Shown here piece by piece: positions 1-7,295 of a stretch of DNA of 64,000 nt. This stretch comes from SIG565 sp045651765 (lineage in GTDB: Bacteria; Bacillota; Clostridia; Oscillospirales; Acutalibacteraceae): assembly GCA_045651765.1 (NCBI GenBank), contig JAZRSY010000008.1, forward strand, positions 124,001-188,000, written 5' to 3'. The notes below the pieces were generated by a model. The model was given only the letters and a program-made list of their open reading frames with translations. It was not told the origin of the DNA and did not search any database. The stretch's first letter is position 1. The number at the start of each line of letters is the position of its first letter. The translations under genes and the position numbers were made by a program.

Positions 1-229
1 TGCCTGTGGCCAAAACCACCACGCCAAACACAAATCCAAGCCAAGCGGCAACCCCTGTGCCGCACATTGCGGCGCCCAAAACAATGGGTATTAACCCCAC
101 CGCCGTGGAAAACGGGCCAAAAAAGGTTGTAAAGGTGGCTAACGATTGCAGCACTATAACAAATGCCGTAAACACCGCCCCTAAAACCAACCGCATGGTT
201 GTTAACTTTCTTTGCTCTGTTTTGTTCAT
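1..229 (-). CDS. ECF transporter S component, partial (C-terminus outside window)
   Basis: Only the first 76 codons are present; the gene runs off the left edge. The start ATG at 229 has a GGAGG ribosome site just upstream. The protein opens with a short charged stretch, then a hydrophobic helix and an FGPFSTAVGLIPIVLGA-type segment followed by a second hydrophobic stretch. This is the usual look of small ECF vitamin-transporter S components, the membrane proteins that bind the vitamin. It lies directly downstream of coaX in the same direction, so pantothenate is a reasonable substrate guess. That is inference from context only. Confidence 0.7.
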   Translation of the reverse strand, partial: MNKTEQRKLTTMRLVLGAVFTAFVIVLQSLATFTTFFGPFSTAVGLIPIVLGAAMCGTGVAAWLGFVFGVVVLATG

Positions 230-297
230 AAATTTTACCTCCGATACTGTCCTTTACAGGTACAGTTCATTTTATATTAACCTGCCTTTCGGCAAAA

Positions 298-1062
298 TTA
301 ATTGTTTTTATTGTAAATTAACCTTAAGCCATCGAGCAATAAATTTTCGTTATATATAATGTTGCGTTCACAGTGCTTTATAATCTCGCGTGAAAGACCG
401 CCCGTTGCAACAACGGTTGCGTTTTCGCCGAGTTCTGCTTCAATGCGGTCTATAAAACCGTCTAACATGGCGGCGGCGCCAAAAATAAGGCCCGAGCGCA
501 TACAATCGGCCGTGTTGGTGCCAATAACCTTTTGCGGTGCCTCAATTCTAATTGATGACAGTTGCGAAGTGTTTTGGGTTAAGGCTTTTAGTGTTAAATT
601 AACGCCGGCCGCTATGGCTCCGCCCAAAAGCGCACCGTTTTTATCTAACACGCTTATGGTTGTGGCGGTGCCCATATCTATAACAATGCAGGGCAAGGTA
701 TATTCGTGTAATGCACCGGCTGCGGCGGCGGCTAAATCGGCGCCCAGTTGTGCCGGGTTGTCTATTTTAATGTTGAGCCCCGTTTTAACACCGGGACCAA
801 GTTCTAACGGCACAATATTACACAAAGTGGATATTGCGTTAGAAACTGCCTTACCAACATTGGGCACTACGGAGCAAATAATGGCGTCTTCTATGCTTTC
901 GTGCCTGCAGCCATGCAAAAGCAAAATGTTTTTTATTTCCACAGCGTATTGGTCCGAGGTCTGATTTAAATTCGTGGCAAGCCTTGCGGTAAAAAGCAAA
1001 GCCTCGTCATCATAAAGACCTAAAGTAATGTTAGTATTACCAATATCGACCGCTAAAAGCAT
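298..1062 (-). CDS. coaX: Type III pantothenate kinase
   Basis: CoaX phosphorylates pantothenate to 4'-phosphopantothenate, the first step of coenzyme A synthesis in the cytoplasm. The 254-aa length is normal for the family. The ASKHA nucleotide-binding motif DIGNTN lies at residues 6-11, a GAD motif at 107-109 and DMGTATTI at 129-136. The ATG has a GAGGTGAT ribosome site, and a promoter (TTGATT, 17 bp, TATAAT) lies just upstream at 1083-1111. The first 28 codons are repeated at 1680-1764 as the start of another frame, so this intact gene is the downstream copy of a partial duplication. An ECF S component follows on the same strand. Confidence 0.95.
   Translation of the reverse strand: MLLAVDIGNTNITLGLYDDEALLFTARLATNLNQTSDQYAVEIKNILLLHGCRHESIEDAIICSVVPNVGKAVSNAISTLCNIVPLELGPGVKTGLNIKIDNPAQLGADLAAAAAGALHEYTLPCIVIDMGTATTISVLDKNGALLGGAIAAGVNLTLKALTQNTSQLSSIRIEAPQKVIGTNTADCMRSGLIFGAAAMLDGFIDRIEAELGENATVVATGGLSREIIKHCERNIIYNENLLLDGLRLIYNKNN
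978..1062 (-). repeat. Direct repeat copy 1 (coaX 5' end, intact gene)
   Basis: 85 bp matching 1680-1764 with two mismatches by eye. Both fall in third codon positions (ACT/ACC and GGT/GGC) and are silent. Confidence 0.9.
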
Positions 1063-1082
1063 TCATATCACCTCTAATGGTG

Positions 1083-1111
1083 ATTATATCACTATGTAAT
1101 GGTAAAATCAA
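1083..1111 (-). promoter_or_regulatory. Promoter immediately upstream of coaX
   Basis: On the minus strand TTGATT and TATAAT are separated by 17 bp. It lies inside the segment that separates coaX from the duplicated 5' end, so intact coaX may not depend on the upstream promoter at 1796-1825. Confidence 0.55.
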
Positions 1112-1136
1112 GAAAATAAAATCCGAAAAATTTTTC

Positions 1137-1343
1137 CTATACAATGCCCATCACAATCAAAACTATTCCTACAAATATAGCCACAACACTTATTACCTTA
1201 GTTATCGCTATGGCTTCTTCCGTTGGTTCAAGGTCTTTGTATTGCCAACTTCGACCTAATTTTATAATTATTTCAGGAACTGCAAGACCTAGTATAGAAG
1301 GTATTATACAAAGAATTCCATAAATTATTAGATTAAAATCCAT
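1137..1343 (-). CDS. Small two-helix membrane protein, DUF6199-like
   Basis: A 68-aa protein with an N-terminal hydrophobic helix, a short loop with a KLGRSWQYKDLEPTEEA core, and a second hydrophobic helix at the C-terminus. This helix-loop-helix pattern resembles the DUF6199 group of small membrane proteins, whose function is unknown; the family name is from memory. GAGG upstream of the ATG sits inside the end of the preceding frame, with one base between stop and start, so the two are probably translationally coupled. It is part of the cassette inserted between coaX and its copied 5' end. Confidence 0.6.
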   Translation of the reverse strand: MDFNLIIYGILCIIPSILGLAVPEIIIKLGRSWQYKDLEPTEEAIAITKVISVVAIFVGIVLIVMGIV

Positions 1344-1344
1344 A

Positions 1345-1764
1345 TTAGTTAACCTCGTGTATTGGAAGCGTTGCTGTCACTACATTTGTATCTAAAACAA
1401 CATTATTATTAGCTCTTACTTGAACACCGTATACAAAAGAATGTTTTGCAGTAACATTATAACCTGTTAAATTATCACCCACACATACTGATGGCCATTC
1501 ATAATAATCAGGCGCAACTTCTAAGTGATATTGATTATCGGCTTCAGTTTTTAACACACTACCCACATATTTTCTAGCTATCTGCTCAACATTAACATGT
1601 ACACAATTGGCACTACCGTAATACACCCATTGATTTGAAGCATTTTGCAAATATATAAACTGGTGCACAGTACGTGTTACAAGCCTTGCGGTAAAAAGCA
1701 AAGCCTCGTCATCATAAAGGCCTAAGGTAATGTTAGTATTACCAATATCGACCGCTAAAAGCAT
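1345..1764 (-). CDS. Hybrid ORF: copied CoaX N-terminus fused to an unrelated 111-aa sequence
   Basis: A 139-aa frame. Residues 1-28 are identical to the CoaX N-terminus, then the sequence changes abruptly at residue 29 to an unrelated stretch rich in Val, Asn and aromatic residues that I do not recognise. The start has a strong GGAGGAG site and a promoter at 1796-1825. The copied CoaX part holds DIGNTN but lacks every other kinase motif, so kinase activity is very unlikely. No signal peptide or membrane helix is visible. The foreign part may be the tail of a secreted or surface protein captured in frame by the insertion. Whether the product is stable or useful is unknown. The DUF6199-like gene follows directly. 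Confidence 0.6.
   Translation of the reverse strand: MLLAVDIGNTNITLGLYDDEALLFTARLVTRTVHQFIYLQNASNQWVYYGSANCVHVNVEQIARKYVGSVLKTEADNQYHLEVAPDYYEWPSVCVGDNLTGYNVTAKHSFVYGVQVRANNNVVLDTNVVTATLPIHEVN
1680..1764 (-). repeat. Direct repeat copy 2 (coaX 5' end fused to foreign sequence)
   Basis: Second copy of the 85-bp coaX start, beginning at the ATG. The repeat spacing is 702 bp. The region between copies holds the foreign part of the hybrid ORF, the DUF6199-like gene and a promoter facing coaX. Confidence 0.9.
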
Positions 1765-1795
1765 ATAAACTCCTCCGCTTCTCTAAGTTTACATA

Positions 1796-1825
1796 ATTAT
1801 AACATCGGCCAATATTAAAAGTCAA
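1796..1825 (-). promoter_or_regulatory. Promoter of the hybrid ORF
   Basis: TTGACT and TATAAT on the minus strand are spaced 18 bp apart, upstream of the GGAGGAG site of the hybrid ORF. It is divergent from the rpsF promoter. Confidence 0.6.
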
Positions 1826-1837
1826 GTTGAAAAAGAG

Positions 1838-1866
1838 TTGACAATTGCTCTGTTTACTGTTATAAT
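1838..1866 (+). promoter_or_regulatory. Promoter of rpsF-ssb-rpsR
   Basis: A perfect sigma-A type promoter: TTGACA, 17 bp, TATAAT. It is followed by a leader of about 80 nt. Confidence 0.85.
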
Positions 1867-1886
1867 TGCTCTATCTGTGAAAATAT

Positions 1887-1940
1887 ATTTACAGAATCCT
1901 TGCTTTGCGGTACATTCGCAAGGCCAAAAGTCCAAAAGGA
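1887..1940 (+). promoter_or_regulatory. rpsF leader hairpin, possible S6:S18-binding autoregulatory element
   Basis: The leader contains CCTTGC and GCAAGG arms around a 14-nt loop, ahead of the AGGAGG site. Many rpsF leaders carry an RNA bound by the S6:S18 pair, and rpsR is in this operon. The match here is only positional plus one hairpin; I could not confirm the conserved internal-loop bases. Confidence 0.3.
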
Positions 1941-1951
1941 GGTGCTACGAG

Positions 1952-2236
1952 ATGGTTATGAACAAGTATGAGTCAACTTTGGTTTTCTCGGTTAAAGGTG
2001 GAGACGAAGCCGTTACCGCTTTAAACGAAAAATTCAAAGCCTTAATTGCTGAAAACGCAACCGTTGAAAATGTAGACGAATGGGGCAAGCGCAAACTCGC
2101 TTATCCTATTAACTACGAAACCGAAGGTTTTTATGTTTTCACAACATTTACTTGCGGCCCTGATTTCCCGGCCGAATTAGAGCGTGTTGCTGGCATTACC
2201 AGCGGCGTTCTTCGCGTAATGGTTATTAAAAAATAA
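1952..2236 (+). CDS. rpsF: 30S ribosomal protein bS6
   Basis: bS6 binds bS18 and sits in the platform of the small ribosomal subunit. The 94-aa product has the family core: YESTLVFS near the N-terminus, a WGKRKLAYPI strand in the middle and VLRVMVIKK at the end. The start is set at the ATG 9 nt after AGGAGG; a longer open frame upstream has no ribosome site and would include the promoter. First gene of rpsF-ssb-rpsR, the standard arrangement that ties ribosome parts to single-strand DNA-binding protein. Confidence 0.96.
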   Translation: MVMNKYESTLVFSVKGGDEAVTALNEKFKALIAENATVENVDEWGKRKLAYPINYETEGFYVFTTFTCGPDFPAELERVAGITSGVLRVMVIKK

Positions 2237-2251
2237 CGGAGGAAGTTTTAA

Positions 2252-2677
2252 ATGTTTAATTTAGTGGTTTTAACCGGCAGACTAACTGCCGACCCAGAGC
2301 TTAAATATACTCCAAACAACATCCCGGTAACTTCTTTCTCTATTGCTGTTTCACGCCGCTATAAAGCAGGCGAAGAAAACCAGGCTGATTTTATTAATAT
2401 TGTTGCTTGGCGCCAGACTGCCGAGTTTATAACAAAATATTTCAGCAAGGGCAGCATGATTGGTATTGAAGGTTCAATCCAAACCCGCAGATATGTGGAT
2501 AAAGACACTGGCAAAAACAGAACAGCATTTGAAGTTGTTGCCAACAATGTTCAGTTTGTGGAATCCAAACGCGATTCTGCCGACACCCGCAGCGAAGCTC
2601 CTGCTTCGTTCAGCAATGCCGGCGCTAACGAATTTGTTGAGATTGACAACTCTTCGGATGATGATTTGCCATTTTAA
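2252..2677 (+). CDS. ssb: Single-stranded DNA-binding protein
   Basis: SSB coats single-stranded DNA during replication and repair. The 141-aa protein has the OB fold over about residues 1-105, opening MFNLVVLTGRL with the typical FSIAVSRR and FINIVAWR segments. A flexible linker follows, and it ends in the acidic tip DDDLPF, which docks partner proteins. An AGGA-type site precedes the ATG, 15 bp after rpsF. Confidence 0.96.
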   Translation: MFNLVVLTGRLTADPELKYTPNNIPVTSFSIAVSRRYKAGEENQADFINIVAWRQTAEFITKYFSKGSMIGIEGSIQTRRYVDKDTGKNRTAFEVVANNVQFVESKRDSADTRSEAPASFSNAGANEFVEIDNSSDDDLPF

Positions 2678-2720
2678 TTAGTTAAGCAAGGCTTAACAAA
2701 AATTTTTTAGGAGGCAAACT

Positions 2721-2960
2721 ATGGAAAAGAACGATAAAATGGCTCGCAGAAAGCCACGCAGAAAAGTTTGTCATTTCTGTGTAGACCGTGTTGAAGCTAT
2801 AGATTATAAAGATGTAGCCCGTCTTCGTAAATTTGTTTCAGAGCGTGCTAAAATTTTACCACGCCGCGCAACAGGCACCTGTGCTGCTCACCAAAGGGAG
2901 CTGACAACCGCCATCAAACGTGCTCGTCAAATAGCTTTATTACCATACGTTAATGATTAA
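2721..2960 (+). CDS. rpsR: 30S ribosomal protein bS18, zinc-ribbon (C+) form
   Basis: bS18 is a small-subunit protein that pairs with bS6. The 79-aa product has a basic RRKPRRK-like start and the family segment ILPRRATGTC. Cys17, Cys20, Cys54 and His57 form a CxxC...CxxH set, suggesting the metal-binding version of bS18. AGGAGG lies upstream of the ATG. It is the last gene of the operon and is followed directly by an intrinsic terminator. Confidence 0.95.
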   Translation: MEKNDKMARRKPRRKVCHFCVDRVEAIDYKDVARLRKFVSERAKILPRRATGTCAAHQRELTTAIKRARQIALLPYVND

Positions 2961-2970
2961 TATTTAAACG

Positions 2971-2997
2971 CCCTGCTCTTTAGCAGGGTGTTTTTTT
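2971..2997 (+). terminator. Intrinsic terminator after rpsR
   Basis: CCCTGC and GCAGGG arms close a short loop, followed by a run of T. Confidence 0.9.
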
Positions 2998-3083
2998 ATT
3001 GACATATGGCAATCTATATGTTAATATTTTTTTATAATTTATGCGGTTTTTAACTTACGCCGTATATTTTGGGGAGGATGAAA

Positions 3084-4685
3084 ATGAAATCTAAATCTAT
3101 TATTTCAAAGTTGCTGATTGTTGCTTTTATTGTGGCTTTTGGCGTACTTTGCGCCTTTACAGGCAACATTACTGACCCTGCAGGAACCTTATGGTCCCTT
3201 TTCCCACCGGTTATTGCTATCGGACTTGCCCTTATTACCAAAGAGGTTTATTCCTCACTTTTTGTTGGTATTGTAGTGGGTGGCTTTTTAGCAAGTGGCT
3301 TTAAACCACTCGATGCCGTTGATGCGGTTGTAAACGAAGGCTTAATTGCCTCTGTTTCGGGCACCGCAGGCATATTCGTTTTTCTTGTTGTGCTTGGCAT
3401 TATTGTTGCTTTGCTTAACAACGCCGGCGGCTCACAAGCATTTGGCAACTGGGCTTCAAAACATGTTAAAACCAAGGTTGGCGCTTCGCTTGCCACATTT
3501 GTTTTTGGTATTTTAATTTTTATTGACGACTATTTCAATTGCCTTACAGTTGGTGCGGTTATGCGCCCCGTTACCGACAAAGCAAAAATTTCACGCGCAA
3601 AACTGTCCTATCTTATCGACGCCACCGCAGCCCCCGTTTGTATGATTGCCCCAATTTCTTCTTGGGCTGCCGCTGTTTCGGAATATGTGCCCGAAGGACA
3701 AGATGGTCTTTCACTCTTTATTTCGGCCATTCCTTATAACTTCTATTCGTTACTTACCTTTGTTTTCATAATTACATTAACCCTTATGAAGTTCGATTAC
3801 GGCCCAATGCGCCTGCACGAAATGAACGCTTTAAAAGGTGATTTATTTACATTCGGCGGCGAGGTTAAAGACGAAGACGAGGTTGAGTACGACCAAGAAG
3901 AAGTGCTCGATAAATCTCGCGCCCGCGTTATTGACCTTGTTTTCCCAATTATCACACTTATAGCCATTTGTGTATATGCTCTTTACAGGGTTGGCCAATC
4001 GGGCGGCCTCAATTTCTCGGAAGCCTTCGGCAACACCGATGCAACCGTTGCTCTGCCTTGGGGTGGTGTAATTGCACTACTTATAATTATGGTTTACTTT
4101 ATTGCACGCCGCCTTGTTACCTTTAAACAGGCAATGCAGTGCATTCCGAAAGGCTTTAACGCCATGGTTCCTGCAATTTTAATTCTCACAATGGCAACAT
4201 CCCTTAAAAACATAACCGGAATTCTCGATTCCGACAGTTTTGTAAGCGGCGCTTTAGCCAATGCCGGCGCGCTAAGCAATTTCTTGCCCGCCATTATCTT
4301 CCTTGTAGCCTGCGGTATTTCCTTTGCAACAGGCACATCTTGGGGCACCTTCGGAATACTTATTCCAATAGTTCTTGCAATATTCCCCGTTGGCAGCGAA
4401 CTTGGTGTTATCGGCATGTCAGCCTGCCTTGCAGGTTCGGTTTGCGGCGACCATTGCTCACCCATTTCGGACACAACAATTATGTCGTCGGCCGGTGCAC
4501 AATGCAACCACATTAACCATGTTTCCACACAGTTACCCTATTCCCTCACCGTTGCTGCGGTTTCTTTTGCAGCATACATCGTTGCCGGATTTGTTAGCAA
4601 CTGGGTAATTGTTTTACCGTTATTTGCAGCCGTTTTAGTTGCTGTATTATTTGCTATTAAATTAATTAACGCTAAAAAAGCATAA
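3084..4685 (+). CDS. NhaC-family Na+/H+ antiporter
   Basis: A 533-aa polytopic inner-membrane protein with roughly a dozen hydrophobic helices. Signature stretches of the NhaC family are FIDDYFNCLTVGAVMRP (about residues 151-167), APVCMIAPISSWAA, and near the end the paired GTSWGTFGI and CGDHCSPISDTT motifs. Members exchange Na+ for protons, or sometimes organic ions, so the exact substrate is open. The start is the ATG six bases after GGGGAGG; upstream in-frame starts overlap the ribosome site. It is a single-gene unit between two terminators. Confidence 0.88.
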   Translation: MKSKSIISKLLIVAFIVAFGVLCAFTGNITDPAGTLWSLFPPVIAIGLALITKEVYSSLFVGIVVGGFLASGFKPLDAVDAVVNEGLIASVSGTAGIFVFLVVLGIIVALLNNAGGSQAFGNWASKHVKTKVGASLATFVFGILIFIDDYFNCLTVGAVMRPVTDKAKISRAKLSYLIDATAAPVCMIAPISSWAAAVSEYVPEGQDGLSLFISAIPYNFYSLLTFVFIITLTLMKFDYGPMRLHEMNALKGDLFTFGGEVKDEDEVEYDQEEVLDKSRARVIDLVFPIITLIAICVYALYRVGQSGGLNFSEAFGNTDATVALPWGGVIALLIIMVYFIARRLVTFKQAMQCIPKGFNAMVPAILILTMATSLKNITGILDSDSFVSGALANAGALSNFLPAIIFLVACGISFATGTSWGTFGILIPIVLAIFPVGSELGVIGMSACLAGSVCGDHCSPISDTTIMSSAGAQCNHINHVSTQLPYSLTVAAVSFAAYIVAGFVSNWVIVLPLFAAVLVAVLFAIKLINAKKA

Positions 4686-4698
4686 CATTTTAAACCTT

Positions 4699-4741
4699 AT
4701 ACACCGTTGTCGATTTTGTGTTGGCAACGGTGTATTTTTTT
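4699..4741 (+). terminator. Intrinsic terminator after the NhaC-type gene
   Basis: ATACACCGTTG and CAACGGTGTAT arms are followed by T-rich sequence. Confidence 0.88.
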
Positions 4742-4950
4742 GCCTAAAAGCAAAAAACGGTCGTTTTTTGTATATTTTTCACAAAAAACTATGCTAACAT
4801 TTTGTTGCGCTATTTTAAATTTACTAAAATTTTACATATTTTGCTATTGAAAAACAAAAATTTATTTGTTACAATTATAATAGTAGGTTGTAATAAGCAA
4901 GACAAGCATACAATATACTTATATGAAAGAAAATTTTGGGAGTGAGTATT

Positions 4951-6168
4951 TTGAAAAAAACAAGATGCGTTGCAATGCTGCTTGCAGGTGGACAGGGCAG
5001 TCGGTTAGGCGTTTTAACACAGAAAATTGCCAAACCTGCCGTTCCGTATGGTGGAAAATACCGTATTATAGATTTTCCGCTTTCTAACTGCATTAACTCG
5101 GGTATAGGCACCGTTGGCGTGCTAACCCAATACCAACCGCTTGAACTTAACGACTACATAGGTTCGGGAAAACCGTGGGATTTAGACCGCCTTTATGGTG
5201 GCGTACATGTGCTGCCACCTTATCAAAAAAGCAAGGGCGGCGACTGGTACAAGGGCACTGCAAACGCCATTTATCAGAATATGCATTTTATTGAGCGCTA
5301 TAACCCCGAATATGTGTTAATACTTTCGGGCGACCATATTTATAAAATGGATTATTCCAAAATGATTGAGGCTCATGAAAAATCCAACTCCGATGCCACC
5401 ATTGCCGTGCTTAATGTATCTCTTGAAGAGGCAAGTCGTTTTGGCATTATGAACGCAAACGAAGATGATGTAATTTACGAGTTTGAAGAAAAGCCAAAGC
5501 ACCCAAAAAGCACGCTTGCTTCCATGGGTATATATGTATTTAAGTGGGAAAAACTGCAAAAATATTTATTGGCCGATGAGCAAAACGAAAATTCCAGCAA
5601 CGATTTCGGCAAAGATGTAATTCCTGCAATGTTGGCCGGCGGCGAAAAACTTACCGTTTACCGCTTTGACGACTATTGGAAGGATGTCGGAACGGTAGAA
5701 TCCCTTTGGGATGCCAACCTTGATTTGCTCAACCCAAAAATCGACCTTAATCTTTCCGACCCCAACTGGAGAATATATTCGCGCTCGCATGCGCTGCCGC
5801 CTCACTTTATTTCGAACACCGCCAAGGTTGAAAACTCACTCATAACCGATGGTTGCGAAATTAACGGCAATATAGATTTCTCTATTTTATTCGAAAATGT
5901 AACGGTAGAAGAAGGCGCCGAGGTCGATTATTCACTTATTTTCCCGGGTGCCGTTATTAAAAAAGGTGCCAAGGTGCGCTACTCTATAGTGGCAGAAAAC
6001 GCAATAATCGAAGAAGATGCCACCGTAGGCATGAGCCCCGAAGAATGCGGCGATTCGGCCGATTGGGGCATTACCGTTATTGGCGATAATTTAAAAATAG
6101 GAAAAGGGGCCACAGTTGGCGCCAACAAAATGGTAAAAGAAAATGTTGAAGGCGGTGAATCACTTTGA
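4951..6168 (+). CDS. glgC: Glucose-1-phosphate adenylyltransferase
   Basis: GlgC makes ADP-glucose from glucose-1-phosphate and ATP, the committed step of glycogen synthesis. The 405-aa protein has the nucleotidyltransferase loop AGGQGSRLG at residues 12-20, the GTANAIYQN segment, the LSGDHIYKMDY metal site and a C-terminal left-handed beta helix. The start is a TTG giving an MKKTRCVAML opening, as in relatives, placed 8 nt after GGGAG; an earlier in-frame TTG overlaps that site. It is the first gene of glgC-glgD-glgA. A TATAAT at 4876-4881 could be its -10, but no good -35 is visible. Confidence 0.95.
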   Translation: MKKTRCVAMLLAGGQGSRLGVLTQKIAKPAVPYGGKYRIIDFPLSNCINSGIGTVGVLTQYQPLELNDYIGSGKPWDLDRLYGGVHVLPPYQKSKGGDWYKGTANAIYQNMHFIERYNPEYVLILSGDHIYKMDYSKMIEAHEKSNSDATIAVLNVSLEEASRFGIMNANEDDVIYEFEEKPKHPKSTLASMGIYVFKWEKLQKYLLADEQNENSSNDFGKDVIPAMLAGGEKLTVYRFDDYWKDVGTVESLWDANLDLLNPKIDLNLSDPNWRIYSRSHALPPHFISNTAKVENSLITDGCEINGNIDFSILFENVTVEEGAEVDYSLIFPGAVIKKGAKVRYSIVAENAIIEEDATVGMSPEECGDSADWGITVIGDNLKIGKGATVGANKMVKENVEGGESL

Positions 6169-7283
6169 TTAAAAACAATATTTTAGGAATTATTTTTGCC
6201 AATGTAAACGACCAACTCGTGCCAGAGCTTACCAAAAAACGCTCTATGGCATCTATCCCCTTTGGCGGCCGCTACCGCCTTATAGATTTTTCGCTTTCTA
6301 ACCTTGTTAATGCCGGAATTTCAAAGGTCGGCATTATAACAAAGAGCAACTATAACTCTTTGCTTGACCACCTAGGCAGCGGTATTTCATGGGATTTAGA
6401 CCGAAAAAACGGCGGTCTTTTTATCCTGCCGCCCTTTAGCACCTCTAAGGCCGGGATTTTTAAAGGCCATGTTGACGCCCTTGCCGGTGTTATGACCTTT
6501 TTAAAGCGCAGCCACGAAGAATATGTTGTTATGTGCGATGCCGATGTTGTCAGCAATATGGATGTTGATATGTTAATAAACAAACATATAACCTCGGGCG
6601 CCGATGTAACAATCGCTTATAAACACGGCCTTTTAGCCGATGAAAACCACAACACCATGGTGCTTAAAATCGGTGGCGACGGTTTTGTTGAAAACATTAC
6701 AATGTCAGATAAACAGTCGGGTGAAACCGATTATAGTTTAGATGTTTTTGTGATTAAACGCGAAAAACTTATCGAACTTATTTCCAACGCCTCTAAAAAC
6801 AGTCTAACCAGCCTTTCTAAAGAGGTGTTAATTCCAAATTTGCACACCCTTAAAATTTTGGCCGTTAAAATTGATACCTTTGCCGAGGTTGTTTATAACA
6901 CCAAAAGTTATGCCGAAATTAGCATGAGCCTTTTAAATAAAGAGGCCCGCCAAAATCTTTTCAACCCCGAAAGGCCGGTTTACACCAAAACACGCGACGA
7001 TATGCCTTCGCGCTATGGCCTAAAATCCGATGTTACCAATTCACTTATAGGCAGCGGCTCTATTATTGACGGCAGCGTTAAAAACAGTATATTATTCAGA
7101 AGCGTTACTGTTGGCAAGGGTGCTAAAATAGAAAACTGTATTATAATGCAGGGCACCAAAATAGGTGAAAACTGCGTTCTTAAAAATGTAATTATAGATA
7201 AATCCGCAACCATTTCCGACGGTGTTACCCTCATGGGCGGCACCGAAAACTATGTGTTTGTAGATAAAGGAAAAACAATTTAA
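6165..7283 (+). CDS. glgD: GlgD, regulatory subunit of ADP-glucose pyrophosphorylase
   Basis: GlgD is a GlgC paralogue found in Firmicutes that forms a mixed enzyme with GlgC and raises its activity. The 372-aa protein keeps the fold (GGRYRLIDFSLSNLVNAGI, then a beta-helix tail) but the N-terminal loop is FANVNDQLVPE instead of the catalytic GGQGSRL. The metal-site region reads MCDADVVSNMD. Translation starts at a TTG that overlaps the glgC stop by four bases, so the two subunits are probably made by coupled translation. Confidence 0.92.
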   Translation: MIKNNILGIIFANVNDQLVPELTKKRSMASIPFGGRYRLIDFSLSNLVNAGISKVGIITKSNYNSLLDHLGSGISWDLDRKNGGLFILPPFSTSKAGIFKGHVDALAGVMTFLKRSHEEYVVMCDADVVSNMDVDMLINKHITSGADVTIAYKHGLLADENHNTMVLKIGGDGFVENITMSDKQSGETDYSLDVFVIKREKLIELISNASKNSLTSLSKEVLIPNLHTLKILAVKIDTFAEVVYNTKSYAEISMSLLNKEARQNLFNPERPVYTKTRDDMPSRYGLKSDVTNSLIGSGSIIDGSVKNSILFRSVTVGKGAKIENCIIMQGTKIGENCVLKNVIIDKSATISDGVTLMGGTENYVFVDKGKTI

Positions 7284-7295
7284 AGGAGCCACACT

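Noticed and set aside
359..964. Long open frame on the plus strand opposite coaX
   Set aside because: It is antisense to a clear kinase gene, has no ribosome site and no recognisable protein pattern.
6165..7283. GlgD as a broken glgC copy
   Set aside because: The altered N-terminal loop is normal for GlgD, and the frame and operon place are intact.
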